Source of the DNA: Streptomyces glaucescens
GTDB taxonomy: Bacteria > Actinomycetota > Actinomycetes > Streptomycetales > Streptomycetaceae
Direction: 5' to 3'
Assembly (NCBI RefSeq): GCF_000761215.1
Contig: NZ_CP009438.1
Coordinates: 1 to 64,000, forward strand
Length of the DNA stretch: 64,000 nucleotides
The notes beneath the pieces are model-generated. The model worked only from the letters and a program-made list of their open reading frames with translations, ran no database searches and had not been told where the DNA came from. A program made the position numbers and the translations under genes. Positions 45,714-54,311 of this stretch are shown in pieces (the first letter of the stretch is position 1; each line of letters begins with the position of its first letter).

Positions 45714-45727
45714 TTGGTCTAGACCAA
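45714..45727. promoter_or_regulatory. DasR-type dre operator
   Basis: TTGGTCTAGACCAA is a perfect palindrome matching the core TGGTCTAGACCA of DasR-responsive elements in Streptomyces. It lies 115 bases upstream of the LPMO start, in the expected promoter region. Confidence 0.85.
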
Positions 45728-46060
45728 AACCAGGGTTCGTGCACGACCATCCCGGTCCAGTCAGGACACGGGTTCGCCCCCGCACCTTCGGCAACCCACC
45801 GGCGGCAAGCCGCCTTCCGCAACCCGCCGGTGATGGCGCGTCGGCGGCGGGCGTCGGCGGGGAAGCCGGTACGGCTGCCATCGCGCCACCCCCGCGGCCA
45901 AACGCGCGTTCCTGGGCGCCGCCCCTCTGCGCCCGCCATGCCGACGGCACTGCGCTGCCCGCCGACCGCCCCGGCCACCCCCACGCCGGCGGCGAACACG
46001 CGGTGAAGGCCGCCGAAGCGGTGGCGCAGGCATACGCGGACATCGGCTCGACCTCCCAAG

Positions 46061-46264
46061 CGTCTGCCGCCGCTCCACGACATCCCGACCGCCCACCTCA
46101 AATGGCCGGCCGGATACCGCCACCCCCGCAACGCCGGCCGCCCAGCGATGACAGCGGCGGTCGTCGAGGCGTTCACGCGGCTGCTGATCGAGGACGCAGA
46201 AGCAACCGGCGACCCGATCGCGGTCTCCCCGCCGTCCTCCACGCCCTGCCGCACGGACAACTGA
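46061..46264 (+). pseudogene. coding-like remnant, unknown
   Basis: Sixty-seven codons with strong bias (RLPPLHDIPTAHLKWPAGYR, TAAVVEAFTRLLIEDAEATG) run to TGA. No start codon in frame and no family recognised. Upstream from 45728 to 46060 nothing else was supported. Confidence 0.3.
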
Positions 46265-46439
46265 CGGCCGACCACACGTTGCCACTGCACCAACGGATCC
46301 CCGCCGACCCGCGAGGCTGGAACGGGCCAGGCACGAAGGGAAGTGCCAAGTGAGCGCACGACGCAACGCCAGGCCGCCCGTGAAGGCCCCGGCTCACGCC
46401 CGGTCCCATGGCGCGAAAATGACAAACGGCCACCCCCTC

Positions 46440-47260
46440 GAGGGCAGCACATCCACCTCACCGGCCCGGACAACGGCGGCGGAGCCGTACCCACCGGACA
46501 CCTGCTCACCGACCCCCGCAACACCACCATCCAGGCCGCGCACCACAGACAGGTTTCGCTCGCTCCCGCCCCCGTAAGGGCCGCTCGCCGTCGCCAGATA
46601 CCGAAGGAATCCGTCCGTCTCCTCATCCATCGGGAAGAACGCCTCCACCGCGAGCTCGGAGAGCGTCACGTCCACAGGGGCCGCCCACCCCCCTAACCCC
46701 CGAACTCGACTACTCAGCCAACCCACGACACCCCAGGCCAGCAACGACCCGGCACACCAACAAACCCCCTCCGAGCGTCCGGTGGAGTGGCAGCGGTGCT
46801 TCCACCTCGTCCGGCTCCACCGCGAGGCCGGCGGCACGCTGCCCACGTCGCCGGGCGAGGTCGTGCACCAGGGTGAGGGCCTCGGACGGTGGGTGCGGTC
46901 GGTCCGGCTTGCTGGGACAAGCTCACCGGCGTGCAGCAGTGGATGTGCGAGCGGGTCCTCGGCGTCGAACCCGCGGGCGAGGACGAGAAGCCGCCTCCGC
47001 GCCGTACGCAGGCCGACAAGTGGGCGCTGAATTACGAGGCCGCCAAGCAGTTCTACGCACGCGAAGGACACCTGCGGGTACCGAGGAAACACGTCGAGCG
47101 GAGCGTCGTCGGCGGTGATGGGAGCGGCGGCAGCGGCGAGGACCAGGAGGTTCGAGATCTCCGGCTTGGTGCGTGGATCGGAAATCAGCGCATCCGGGCC
47201 GCGACGCTGTCCCCGGAGCGGGTGCAGCTGCTGTCCGCGCTCGTGATGCGGCGGTCGTGA
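46440..47260 (+). pseudogene. decayed C-terminal fragment of a terminal helicase (helicase-associated repeats)
   Basis: Coding-like sequence passes through three frames: VARYRRNPSVSSSIGKNAST, then VEWQRCFHLVRLHREAGGTL and GEGLGRWVRSVRL, then WDKLTGVQQWMCERVLGVEP and ADKWALNYEAAKQFYAREGH with RLGAWIGNQR to the TGA. W/G-rich LGAWI.NQR and LGRWVRSVR elements are helicase-associated repeats as in TtrA-like proteins, though not a direct copy of the intact helicase at 17731. Frameshifts lie near 46565 and 46905. No helicase core remains. Confidence 0.7.
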
Positions 47261-47700
47261 TGGACGTCGTCGTCACCGCGGTCGTCGCGCTCGCGGGCGG
47301 CTACCTGCTCGGACGCCGCGCCCGTGGCGGCGCCTGGGCGACTGGGCGGCCAATCAGGTCCGCTTCACCGGGACGTGGGTCCGGGGCCGTGTCAGGCAGC
47401 AGGCCGTCGTCGTGGCCCACACCGTCACGCGCCGCGCCGCGCACCCGCTGACGCGTGAAGCGCGCTCCGGCCACCGAGACGCGGGTGCCGACGCCCGTAC
47501 GCGATCCGGACTGGGTTCGCCCACCGCACCGGGACAGACAAGGAGCCGCAACGTGAGCAGCGACTGCTGGAACCCGGGCCAGGGACGGTCGGCTGAGGCC
47601 ACCGGAGGCACTCCCCGACACCCCTGCTCACGGGGTGAAGCCCTGGGAAGGCGAGCCGGGCCGAGGACGGTGGTGGGCAAGACCGTCTATCCGGCCAGAC
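47260..47700 (+). pseudogene. small membrane protein downstream of helicase remnant, frameshifted
   Basis: The ATG at 47260 overlaps the TGA of the helicase remnant. The frame starts DVVVTAVVALAGGYLLGRRA and the homologous continuation (PWRRLGDWAANQVRFTGTWV) is in another frame after about 47320. The start resembles 42096-42173. No further gene was supported to 47828. Confidence 0.45.
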
Positions 47701-47828
47701 GACAGGGCGATGGGCTGAAAAAGCGCAGGTCAGCCGGGTCGTTGTCGGATGTTCATGTGCCCAAAACGGCCTGTTGGCCCTTGGGTTGATACTTCTACCA
47801 TCGACCTCAGTCTGCCGAGGAGGTCAGT

Positions 47829-48188
47829 GTGGGCGTGCGTCGTGTGCGCAACCTGTTCCAAGGGGAGTTACGCCGGGAAGAGGGCTGCCATGGCGGCCGT
47901 GGTCATGTGGATGTCTTCCGCCCCTTCGAACGGCGGCCGGACGGGCTGCGAGTTGACTTCATCGACCTAGCGGTCGTGCCCCCTGGCTCGGAGATCGGCC
48001 GGCACCGGCACGGGGACGACGAGGAGTGGTACGTCGTCCTGGAGGGCTCGGCCACGATGCTGCTGGACGGTGAGGAGTTTCCCGTCTCGGCGGGCGACAT
48101 CGTCATCAACCGGCCTTTCGGAGAGCACGGCCTGCGTAACGACTCCGGCCACGACGTCCGGCTCTTCGTATTCCAGGCCAGCCGTTGA
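47829..48188 (+). CDS. cupin-domain protein
   Basis: A 119-residue single-cupin protein. The GTG at 47829 follows GAGGAGG by five bases. Cupin motif 1 is GSEIGRHRHGDDEEWYVVLEG (two His, one Glu as metal ligands) and motif 2 is AGDIVINRPFGEHGLRN (final His). Such proteins act as isomerases, binding proteins or small-molecule sensors. First gene of a plus-strand metabolic cluster; its stop overlaps the TTG start of the ROK gene (TTGA). Confidence 0.85.
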   Translation: MGVRRVRNLFQGELRREEGCHGGRGHVDVFRPFERRPDGLRVDFIDLAVVPPGSEIGRHRHGDDEEWYVVLEGSATMLLDGEEFPVSAGDIVINRPFGEHGLRNDSGHDVRLFVFQASR

Positions 48189-49270
48189 CCGCGGGCTGTT
48201 TCCCCGCTCGCCCTGTGTACCTGGTCGCGGACCTGGGCGGCACGACGCTGCGTGCCGGATGGGCGCAGGCTGGAGACCTCGCAGTGTCCGGTGTACGCCG
48301 GGTGGCGGTGGACGGTGTCGCCCGGTTCCCCGGCCTGCCGACCGGAGAGCTGCAGGCACGTGCGGTGGGCCAGCTCGTCCGCCTTCTGCGGGAGTGCTCC
48401 CTGGCCGCGCCCCGCAGCCCCTCGGCGCTGGCGGTCGCCTTCGCCGGTCCGGTCGGCCACACGGGTACGGTCGTCGACGCACCCACGATCTGGGGGCCGC
48501 GGAGGCCTGAGCTGCCACTGTCACAGGTTCTCAGCTGCGAGTTCGGTGTGCCTGCCCTGGTCCCCAATGACGTCACCGCGGCCGGCTGGCGCTACGCGGC
48601 CCCCTAAGGCGGGGGAGATGACTACTTCTGCATGGTGACCGTGAGCTCCGGGGTGGGTAACAAGGTATTCCGCCGTGGTGAGGTGCTCCTCCCAGAAGAC
48701 GGGAGGGGCGGCGAGATCGGGCATCTGCGGGTGGACTTCGCCGCGGACGCCCCTTGGTGCGACTGCGGGGAGCGGGGCCATCTGGGGGCCGTCGCCTCAG
48801 GGCGTGGCGCCCTGCGCGCCGCCAGTGTGCTGGCACGTCGGTTCCCCGGATCCTTCGCCCGCTCGGCGCTGTCCGCCGCCTGTGGAGGCGATCCGGAGCG
48901 GCTGTCCGCGCAGCAGGTCGCCGCTGGTGTCCGCAGCCACGACGCGTTCGCCGTCCGGGCTGTCACCCCGGGCGTGCGGCATCTCGCCCGCACCCTCGCC
49001 GTCCTGCACACCGCGCTGGGCGTGGGTCGGTTCATCGTGATGGGAGGGTTTGCCCGCGCGGCCGGCCCTCCCTACCTGCGGCTGCTGGGCACGGAGATGT
49101 CGAAGGCCGGCGGTTTCCTGCTGCCGCCCGACGGAGCAGCCGGCCTCCTGCGGCCGGGCGCGCCCGACGACGACGACGGACTGATCGGATGCCTGCGCCG
49201 ACTGGAGCGATCCGAGAGCCGGCGCGATGCCGTCCCGCAGCCCGTGTTTCCCGTTGCTGACGGACCCTGA
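48185..49270 (+). pseudogene. ROK-family sugar kinase with in-frame TAA
   Basis: The frame from TTG at 48185 to TGA at 49268-49270 encodes a ROK kinase: ADLGGTTLRAGWA (ATP phosphate motif), LAVAFAGPVG, NDVTAAGW (catalytic D), then TAA at 48605-48607, then DDYFCMVTVSSGVGNKVFR, GGEIGHLRVDF and the zinc region WCDCGERGHLGAV, where the usual third cysteine is H. The frame is the same on both sides of the stop, so one base change or a local small event produced it. ROK kinases phosphorylate glucose-type sugars or aminosugars. A second, intact ROK gene ends the cluster. Confidence 0.8.
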
Positions 49271-49356
49271 CCCGCACCGGCAGCGCCGCTCGCACGTTCA
49301 GGCGTGCGCCGGTTCTGCCGCCGGTTTCCCTCCGACCGCCGACCGTGAGGACTCCC

Positions 49357-50640
49357 ATGGCGCTGCCTCTGTCCGCTGATCCGCACGATGTCGCCTACCA
49401 CGAGCTCGGTCCCGATCTCCTTGTCCGGGGCGAGGGGGTGAGGGTCTGGGACGAGAAGGGGCGCGAGTACCTGGATTGTGTGTCCGGCACCTTCAACCTG
49501 ATCCTCGGCCACAACCACCCGGCCGTCCTTGCCGCTGTCAGGGAACAGTCCGAACATCTCGTCTTCGCCAGCTCGGCGTTCCAGACCGAACCCACCAACC
49601 GCGTCATGCAGCTCCTGGCGGAACTGACCCCTGCCAACCTGACCCGGGTCAACCTCCGCAGTTGCAGCGGATCGACGGCGAACGAGGGCGCCATCAAGAT
49701 TGCCCAGCTGCACACGGGACGCCGGGACGTGATCGTCCCCTTCCGCGGCCAGGTCGGCCAGTCGCTCGCCGCGACGGCGTACAACGGACTGGCGCGGATG
49801 CGGGCCCCCTTCCCCCAGCACCATCCCGGCGCCGTGAACGTGCCCGACCCGTACTGCCGGCGCTGTTTCTATCGTCAGAGCCCCGACTCGTGCGGCTTTT
49901 GGTGCGTGGACCGCATCGACGACTTCCTCACCTACTCCGGATCCGGCAGCACCGCCTGCCTGATCATCGAGCCCATCAGCGGCGTCGGCGGCAACGTTGT
50001 TCCGCCGCCCGGCTACCTCGAGCGTCTGCGGGAGTTCTGCACCGAACGCGGCATCGTCCTGATCTTCGACGAGATGCAGACCGCGTTCGGTCGCACCGGG
50101 CAGCTCTTCGCCGCGGACCACTTCGGCGTCCAGCCGGACATCATGACCGTCTCCAAGGGTTTGACCGGCTCAGGCTTGCCTCTGGCCGCGATCCTCACCG
50201 AGGAACGCTTCGTCGGCATGGAACGCTCCCTGCACGGCTTCACCTACGGCAGCCACACCCTGTCCGCCGCCGCGGCGGCCGTCACCCTGGAGATCGTCAG
50301 CCGTCCGGAGTTCCTCGCTCAGGTACGCGCGGTCGGCGCCGTCCTGCTCGAGCGCCTCCGAGCGCTCCAGGCCGGCCACCCTTGCGTCTTCGATGTCCGC
50401 GGCGTCGGCCTCATGCTCGGTATCGAGGTCGCCGAACCCGACGGCACCCGCTCCTCGTCCCTCGCGCACACCCTGCACCAGGCTCTGGCCGAGCGCTCCG
50501 TCATCACCCGCGTCTCCGAACACGGCCAGGGCAACGTCATCGAACTCCGTCCCCCACTGATCCTCACCCTCCAGGACGCCCACCTGATCGCCGACCGCTT
50601 CGGCGAGGCGTTGGAATCCATGCCACGCACCGCGCGCTGA
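49357..50640 (+). CDS. class III PLP-dependent aminotransferase
   Basis: A 427-residue fold-type I transaminase. The ATG at 49357 was chosen because GAGGAC precedes it. Motifs: CVSGTFNLILGHNHPAVLAA at the N-terminus, CSGSTANEGAIKIAQLHTG (PLP phosphate site), ACLIIEPISGVGGNVVPPPG, IFDEMQTAFGRTGQLFAADH (D that binds the pyridine N) and VSKGLTGSGLPLAAI with the Schiff-base lysine. An unusual cysteine-rich insert (PYCRRCFYRQSPDSCGFWCV, ~165-185) may bind zinc. Placed before a sugar cyclase, it probably aminates a keto-sugar or keto-cyclitol. The exact substrate is unknown. Confidence 0.9.
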   Translation: MALPLSADPHDVAYHELGPDLLVRGEGVRVWDEKGREYLDCVSGTFNLILGHNHPAVLAAVREQSEHLVFASSAFQTEPTNRVMQLLAELTPANLTRVNLRSCSGSTANEGAIKIAQLHTGRRDVIVPFRGQVGQSLAATAYNGLARMRAPFPQHHPGAVNVPDPYCRRCFYRQSPDSCGFWCVDRIDDFLTYSGSGSTACLIIEPISGVGGNVVPPPGYLERLREFCTERGIVLIFDEMQTAFGRTGQLFAADHFGVQPDIMTVSKGLTGSGLPLAAILTEERFVGMERSLHGFTYGSHTLSAAAAAVTLEIVSRPEFLAQVRAVGAVLLERLRALQAGHPCVFDVRGVGLMLGIEVAEPDGTRSSSLAHTLHQALAERSVITRVSEHGQGNVIELRPPLILTLQDAHLIADRFGEALESMPRTAR

Positions 50641-50684
50641 CCCTTTCTCCTCCCACCCGTCGACGCCGCCACGAGAGGGAGAAC

Positions 50685-51830
50685 ATGAATCTGCCCGAGG
50701 GCACCCACGTGACACACGACGCCATCCCGCTGCCCGAACCGCACCACACCATCCGCGCTCGGGCGCAGCGCCGGGCCGAGTACGCCGTCGCTCTCGCCGA
50801 CAGCGTGGAGGAGGCGGTGAAACACCTCCGCACCGTCGTGGCGGACCAGCGGATTGCTCTGGTCACCGACGACACCGTCGCGGCCTTGCACGCGGAGGAG
50901 TTACAGGCCGAGTTGCACCGCCAGGACATGGACTTCACCCTGGCCAGCATCCCGCCCGGCGAGGAGAGCAAGACGATGAGGACGGCCGGGAGTCTGCTGG
51001 ACTGGCTGGCGGACAGCCGCATGCGCCGCCGGGACGTCCTCGTCGCCTTCGGCGGCGGGGTGGTCATCGACACCGCCGGCTGGGTCGCCAGCGCCTACAT
51101 GCGCGGCATGCCCTACGTGAACCTGCCCACCACTCTGCTGGCCGCCGTCGACGCCGCACTGGGCGGCAAGGTGGCCGTCGACCACCCCACCGCCAAGAAC
51201 CTGATCGGCGCCTTCCACCAACCGACCGCGGTCGTCGCCGCCGTCCCCTGGCTGTCCACCCTCCCCGCCCGGCACGTACGCGCGGGCCTGGCCGAAGCGG
51301 TCAAGAAAGGTGTCATAGCCTCCCCGGCGCTCTTCGAACTGATAGAACGCCACCTGCCCGACATCCAGGACCTGGAACCAACCACCCTGCGCCGTCTCGT
51401 CCACGGCGCCGCCACCGTCAAATGCGCGCTCATCGACCGGGACCCCTACGAAGAAGACCTGCGGCGCCCGCTGAACTTCGGCCACACCATCGGCCACGCC
51501 GTCGAGACCGTGACCGGCTACGGTCCCGTCCTGCACGGAGAGGCCGTCGCCTTCGGCATGGCCTGCGCCGCACGTATCTCGCACGCCCGCAGCTGGCTGG
51601 ACTACGCCTCCCACACCCGCTTCCTCACTCTCCTGAAGCGCGCAGGACTGCCGTGCGAGCGGACGCAACTTCCCGTCCCTGTCGACTCGGAAGCGGTGAT
51701 CACCGCGCTCGACAAGATCCGTCTCATTCGCGACGGCCGGCTTCGCTTCGTCCTTCCGCTCGGCATCGGCACCACCGCCATCAGCGACGACGTCACCGAC
51801 GATGAGATCCGGCAAGCCCTCACCTCCTAG
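50685..51830 (+). CDS. dehydroquinate-synthase-family sugar (phosphate) cyclase
   Basis: A 381-residue NAD- and zinc-dependent cyclase of the DHQ synthase superfamily. The ATG at 50685 follows GAGAGGGAGAAC. Motifs: GEESKTMRT, FGGGVVIDTAGWVASAYMRG (NAD loop), PTTLLAAVDAALGGKVAVDH, AKNLIGAFHQP, and zinc ligands in GLAEAVKKGV (E), LNFGHTIGHAVE (H) and VLHGEAVAFG (H). The loop residues (DTAGW, KVAVDHPTAKN) match neither ordinary AroB (GDLAGF, KTGVNHPLGKN) nor the 2-deoxy-scyllo-inosose or epi-valiolone synthases I remember, so the product is probably a specialised cyclitol. Lies 44 bases after the aminotransferase. Confidence 0.88.
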   Translation: MNLPEGTHVTHDAIPLPEPHHTIRARAQRRAEYAVALADSVEEAVKHLRTVVADQRIALVTDDTVAALHAEELQAELHRQDMDFTLASIPPGEESKTMRTAGSLLDWLADSRMRRRDVLVAFGGGVVIDTAGWVASAYMRGMPYVNLPTTLLAAVDAALGGKVAVDHPTAKNLIGAFHQPTAVVAAVPWLSTLPARHVRAGLAEAVKKGVIASPALFELIERHLPDIQDLEPTTLRRLVHGAATVKCALIDRDPYEEDLRRPLNFGHTIGHAVETVTGYGPVLHGEAVAFGMACAARISHARSWLDYASHTRFLTLLKRAGLPCERTQLPVPVDSEAVITALDKIRLIRDGRLRFVLPLGIGTTAISDDVTDDEIRQALTS

Positions 51831-51867
51831 GGCCCGCCCCGCCCGTCGAAACATCTGAGGAGATCCC

Positions 51868-52773
51868 ATGGCCGAAGAAGCCGTAGGCATCGACGTCGGA
51901 GGCACCAAGACCCTCGCCGTACGCATGCGACCCGACGGCACCATCACGCAACGCGTTCGCGTCCCCACCCCCCGGACCGGGCCCGCCGTTCTCCTCACGC
52001 TGCTGACGAGGCTCACCGACAGTTTGCGGACACCCGACACCCGGGCCGTCGGCGTGGCACTGCCGGGACTGGTCGAGACCACAACCGGCGTCCTGCGCCA
52101 CGCTCCCGGCTTTCCCTGCGACGACCTGCCGGTCCGCACACTGCTGGAGGAGGCGGCCGGAGTGCCCGTCCACGTCGACAACGACGCGCGGGCCGCCGCC
52201 TGGGCCGAGTACCGCACCGGAGCAGGCCGGGGACACCGCGACATCCTCGTGATTACCGCAGGAACAGGCTGGGGATGTGGTGCCGTCCTCGACGGGCAAC
52301 TGTTGAAGGGCTCCCAGGGCTTCGCCGGCGAAGTAGGACACCTGCACGTCGATACCGAAGGCCCGACCTGCTACTGCGGCCGACAGGGCTGCGCCGAGGT
52401 GAGCGCCAGCGGCAGCGCCATCAGCCATCACGGAAAGGCCGCCGGCTACCCCGACGGCGAAGCCGTGACCCGCGCGGCGCGTGACGGCGACACTCGCGCC
52501 CTGGCCGTCCTGCACACCGTCGGAACAGCGCTCGGTCACGGCGCCGCCGCTCTTGTCGACCTCCTGGACCCGGCCGTCGTCATCGTAGGCGGTGGCGGCG
52601 CTGACGCCGACGACCTGCTCCTCGCACCCGCCCGCACCGCCATGCACACCGCCCTGACCGCCTCACGGCGCCGCCCGGGAATCCCGCCCCTCGTCACCGC
52701 CACACTGGGCAACGACGCAGGAGCGACCGGGATCGCCCTCCTCGCACTCGACCGCGCTGCCGCGTGCCGCTAG
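51868..52773 (+). CDS. ROK-family glucokinase-like sugar kinase
   Basis: A 301-residue intact ROK kinase. GAGGAGATCCC precedes the ATG. GIDVGGTKTLAVRM forms the ATP site, VGVALPGLVE the hinge, HVDNDARAAAWAEY gives the catalytic D, GTGWGCGAVLDGQ and GEVGHLHV the sugar site (the last histidine is a zinc ligand), and CYCGRQGCAEVSASG is the zinc motif. Follows the cyclase by 37 bases. Probably provides or activates the sugar phosphate used by the cluster; kanosamine kinases belong to the same family. Confidence 0.9.
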   Translation: MAEEAVGIDVGGTKTLAVRMRPDGTITQRVRVPTPRTGPAVLLTLLTRLTDSLRTPDTRAVGVALPGLVETTTGVLRHAPGFPCDDLPVRTLLEEAAGVPVHVDNDARAAAWAEYRTGAGRGHRDILVITAGTGWGCGAVLDGQLLKGSQGFAGEVGHLHVDTEGPTCYCGRQGCAEVSASGSAISHHGKAAGYPDGEAVTRAARDGDTRALAVLHTVGTALGHGAAALVDLLDPAVVIVGGGGADADDLLLAPARTAMHTALTASRRRPGIPPLVTATLGNDAGATGIALLALDRAAACR

Positions 52774-52839
52774 AACGGAAATCACGCCCAGCGGGGAAAC
52801 AGCAAGCCGAACGGACACACCCATCCCACTCCCGTAAGC

Positions 52840-53090
52840 GAAGCCCCCCCGGCTCAGGCACACTGACGTGGCAGGGAAGAAGATGCCAACCGGGTACAGG
52901 TGGTCGTCGGTGGAGCCGTCGATCCCGGCGACGTACAGGCCGTGGTGCGTGATGAAGCCGTTGTCCACCGCGTCCTCGCCGGACATCCCGAGCTGTTCGG
53001 CCGGGCGCCTCGTGCCGCCGGCGGCCTCATGCGTCTCGATGTCGCCCAGGGCTGGGGCGTTCACGAGGTCACCCCCGTGGCGGTGGCACC
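52840..53090 (-). pseudogene. possible minus-strand remnant
   Basis: The minus strand reads DIETHEAAGGTRRPAEQLGM, SGEDAVDNGFITHHGLYVAG, DGSTDDHLYPVGIFFPATSV with G/C at almost every third position, better than either plus-strand reading. No defined ends and no family recognised. Confidence 0.3.
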
Positions 53091-53479
53091 CCGGAGCGCG
53101 ACGACGACCTCGGCCGGCCCGCTGGAGCCTGCGCGAGTGCCCACAGCAGGACGGCGGACAGCCCGGCTGTCCCCAGCAGACGCCAGGCTAGAGGGCGGCG
53201 ATCCATGAACACAGAAGCGAGTGCACGCCCCAGCTGTCGGCCGGCCACTGCCTGCCACCGCGCAGGGGGCCACTGTCCCGGCAGCAGTGGCGCGCGTACC
53301 TGACGGATGTGCCGTACCGAGGTGTGTGCGAGCAGGAGTGAATCACCGGGGTCCCGGCCGTCGTCCCACAGCAAGGCGCACCGACCGCCCCGGTCAGACT
53401 GTGATCAAGAGGGTCGGCGCTCCAGGCACCCCCCCGTCCGGTACGAGTGGCACGGTGCGTGCGGCGCGGTGATCCTCTC

Positions 53480-53907
53480 TTGCTCGAGGAGCGGTGTCAC
53501 GGGCTGTGGTCGCGTCCGTCCCGTGGGGCGAAGACTGCGAGGGCCGTCCGCGTCGGTCGCGCGGGCGTGCAGGAAGTAGCCGGCCTCGATGCCGGGGTAG
53601 GACGAGCCGTGACTGAGCTGGGTGATCGCGGCCTGCAGGTCGAAGTGCGTGGTGTGGAGTTCGACGCCCGGCCCAGCAGGGCCCAGTGTGCTGCGGTTCG
53701 CCTGTAGGTCATGCCGATGCTGCCGGGTTGACCAGAGCCGGCCGAGGGCGAGGCGGACGAACGGGGGCCGGCGTTGCCGCTGCTCCAGATGACGCGGTCG
53801 CCGAAGCTGGTCAGCAGGTCGAAAACCTGGGGTCGGCTGCGGCCCGGCGGCGATGTCGCCGGTGAGCACGATGTGATCGGCGGTGGTTCCTTCTTGGGGC
53901 TGGGCAC
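53480..53907 (-). pseudogene. calcineurin-like metallophosphoesterase, decayed
   Basis: Alternating frames give DHIVLTGDIAAGPQPT, then VFDLLTSFGDRVIWSSGNAG (the GD and GN metal motifs, where GNAD/GNHE is normal), then GVELHTTHFDLQAAITQLSH with GSSYPGIEA and the end VFAPRDGRDHSP. The N-terminal D-x-H motif is missing and there are at least two frameshifts. Confidence 0.65.
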
Positions 53908-54233
53908 TCAGGGGCCTGGCCGGACCATGGGGGCGCTGGGTTTAGGGGGCAAAGCGCACGTTCCGCGTGGGGTGGGGGCGGGTCGGGCCGGCCCGGCCGG
54001 CTTACGGCTGGGCGGGCCCGGTGAAGGAACCACGGCTCTGGCTGGAGCGAGGGGAGGGTCATCGGCGGCGGACAGTCCTCCCCGTCGACGCAGTGTTCCG
54101 CGGAGCTCTACCTGCACGGCCAGCTCGATTCCCACGCAGATGAGGAATACCGGCAGTTGTTCTCAGGCGTGGCGGCAGGCGGGGTGGCCGGGTGGCGGGT
54201 GCGGTGGGCGAGGGGTGCTCAGGGTCTCAGGAA

Positions 54234-54284
54234 TACCCCCCGGGGTACCCCTGTTAGGGTAGATACCGAATACCCCCCGGGGTA
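54234..54284. promoter_or_regulatory. paired CstR/CsoR-type operators
   Basis: TACCCCCCGGGGTA occurs twice, at 54234-54247 and 54271-54284, each preceded by A. The spacing of 37 bases centre to centre puts both over the promoter of the gene at 54312. A related palindrome lies before the repressor gene (57934). Confidence 0.85.
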
Positions 54285-54311
54285 CATCGTTCTTGTGGAG
54301 GAGCCGCAGTC

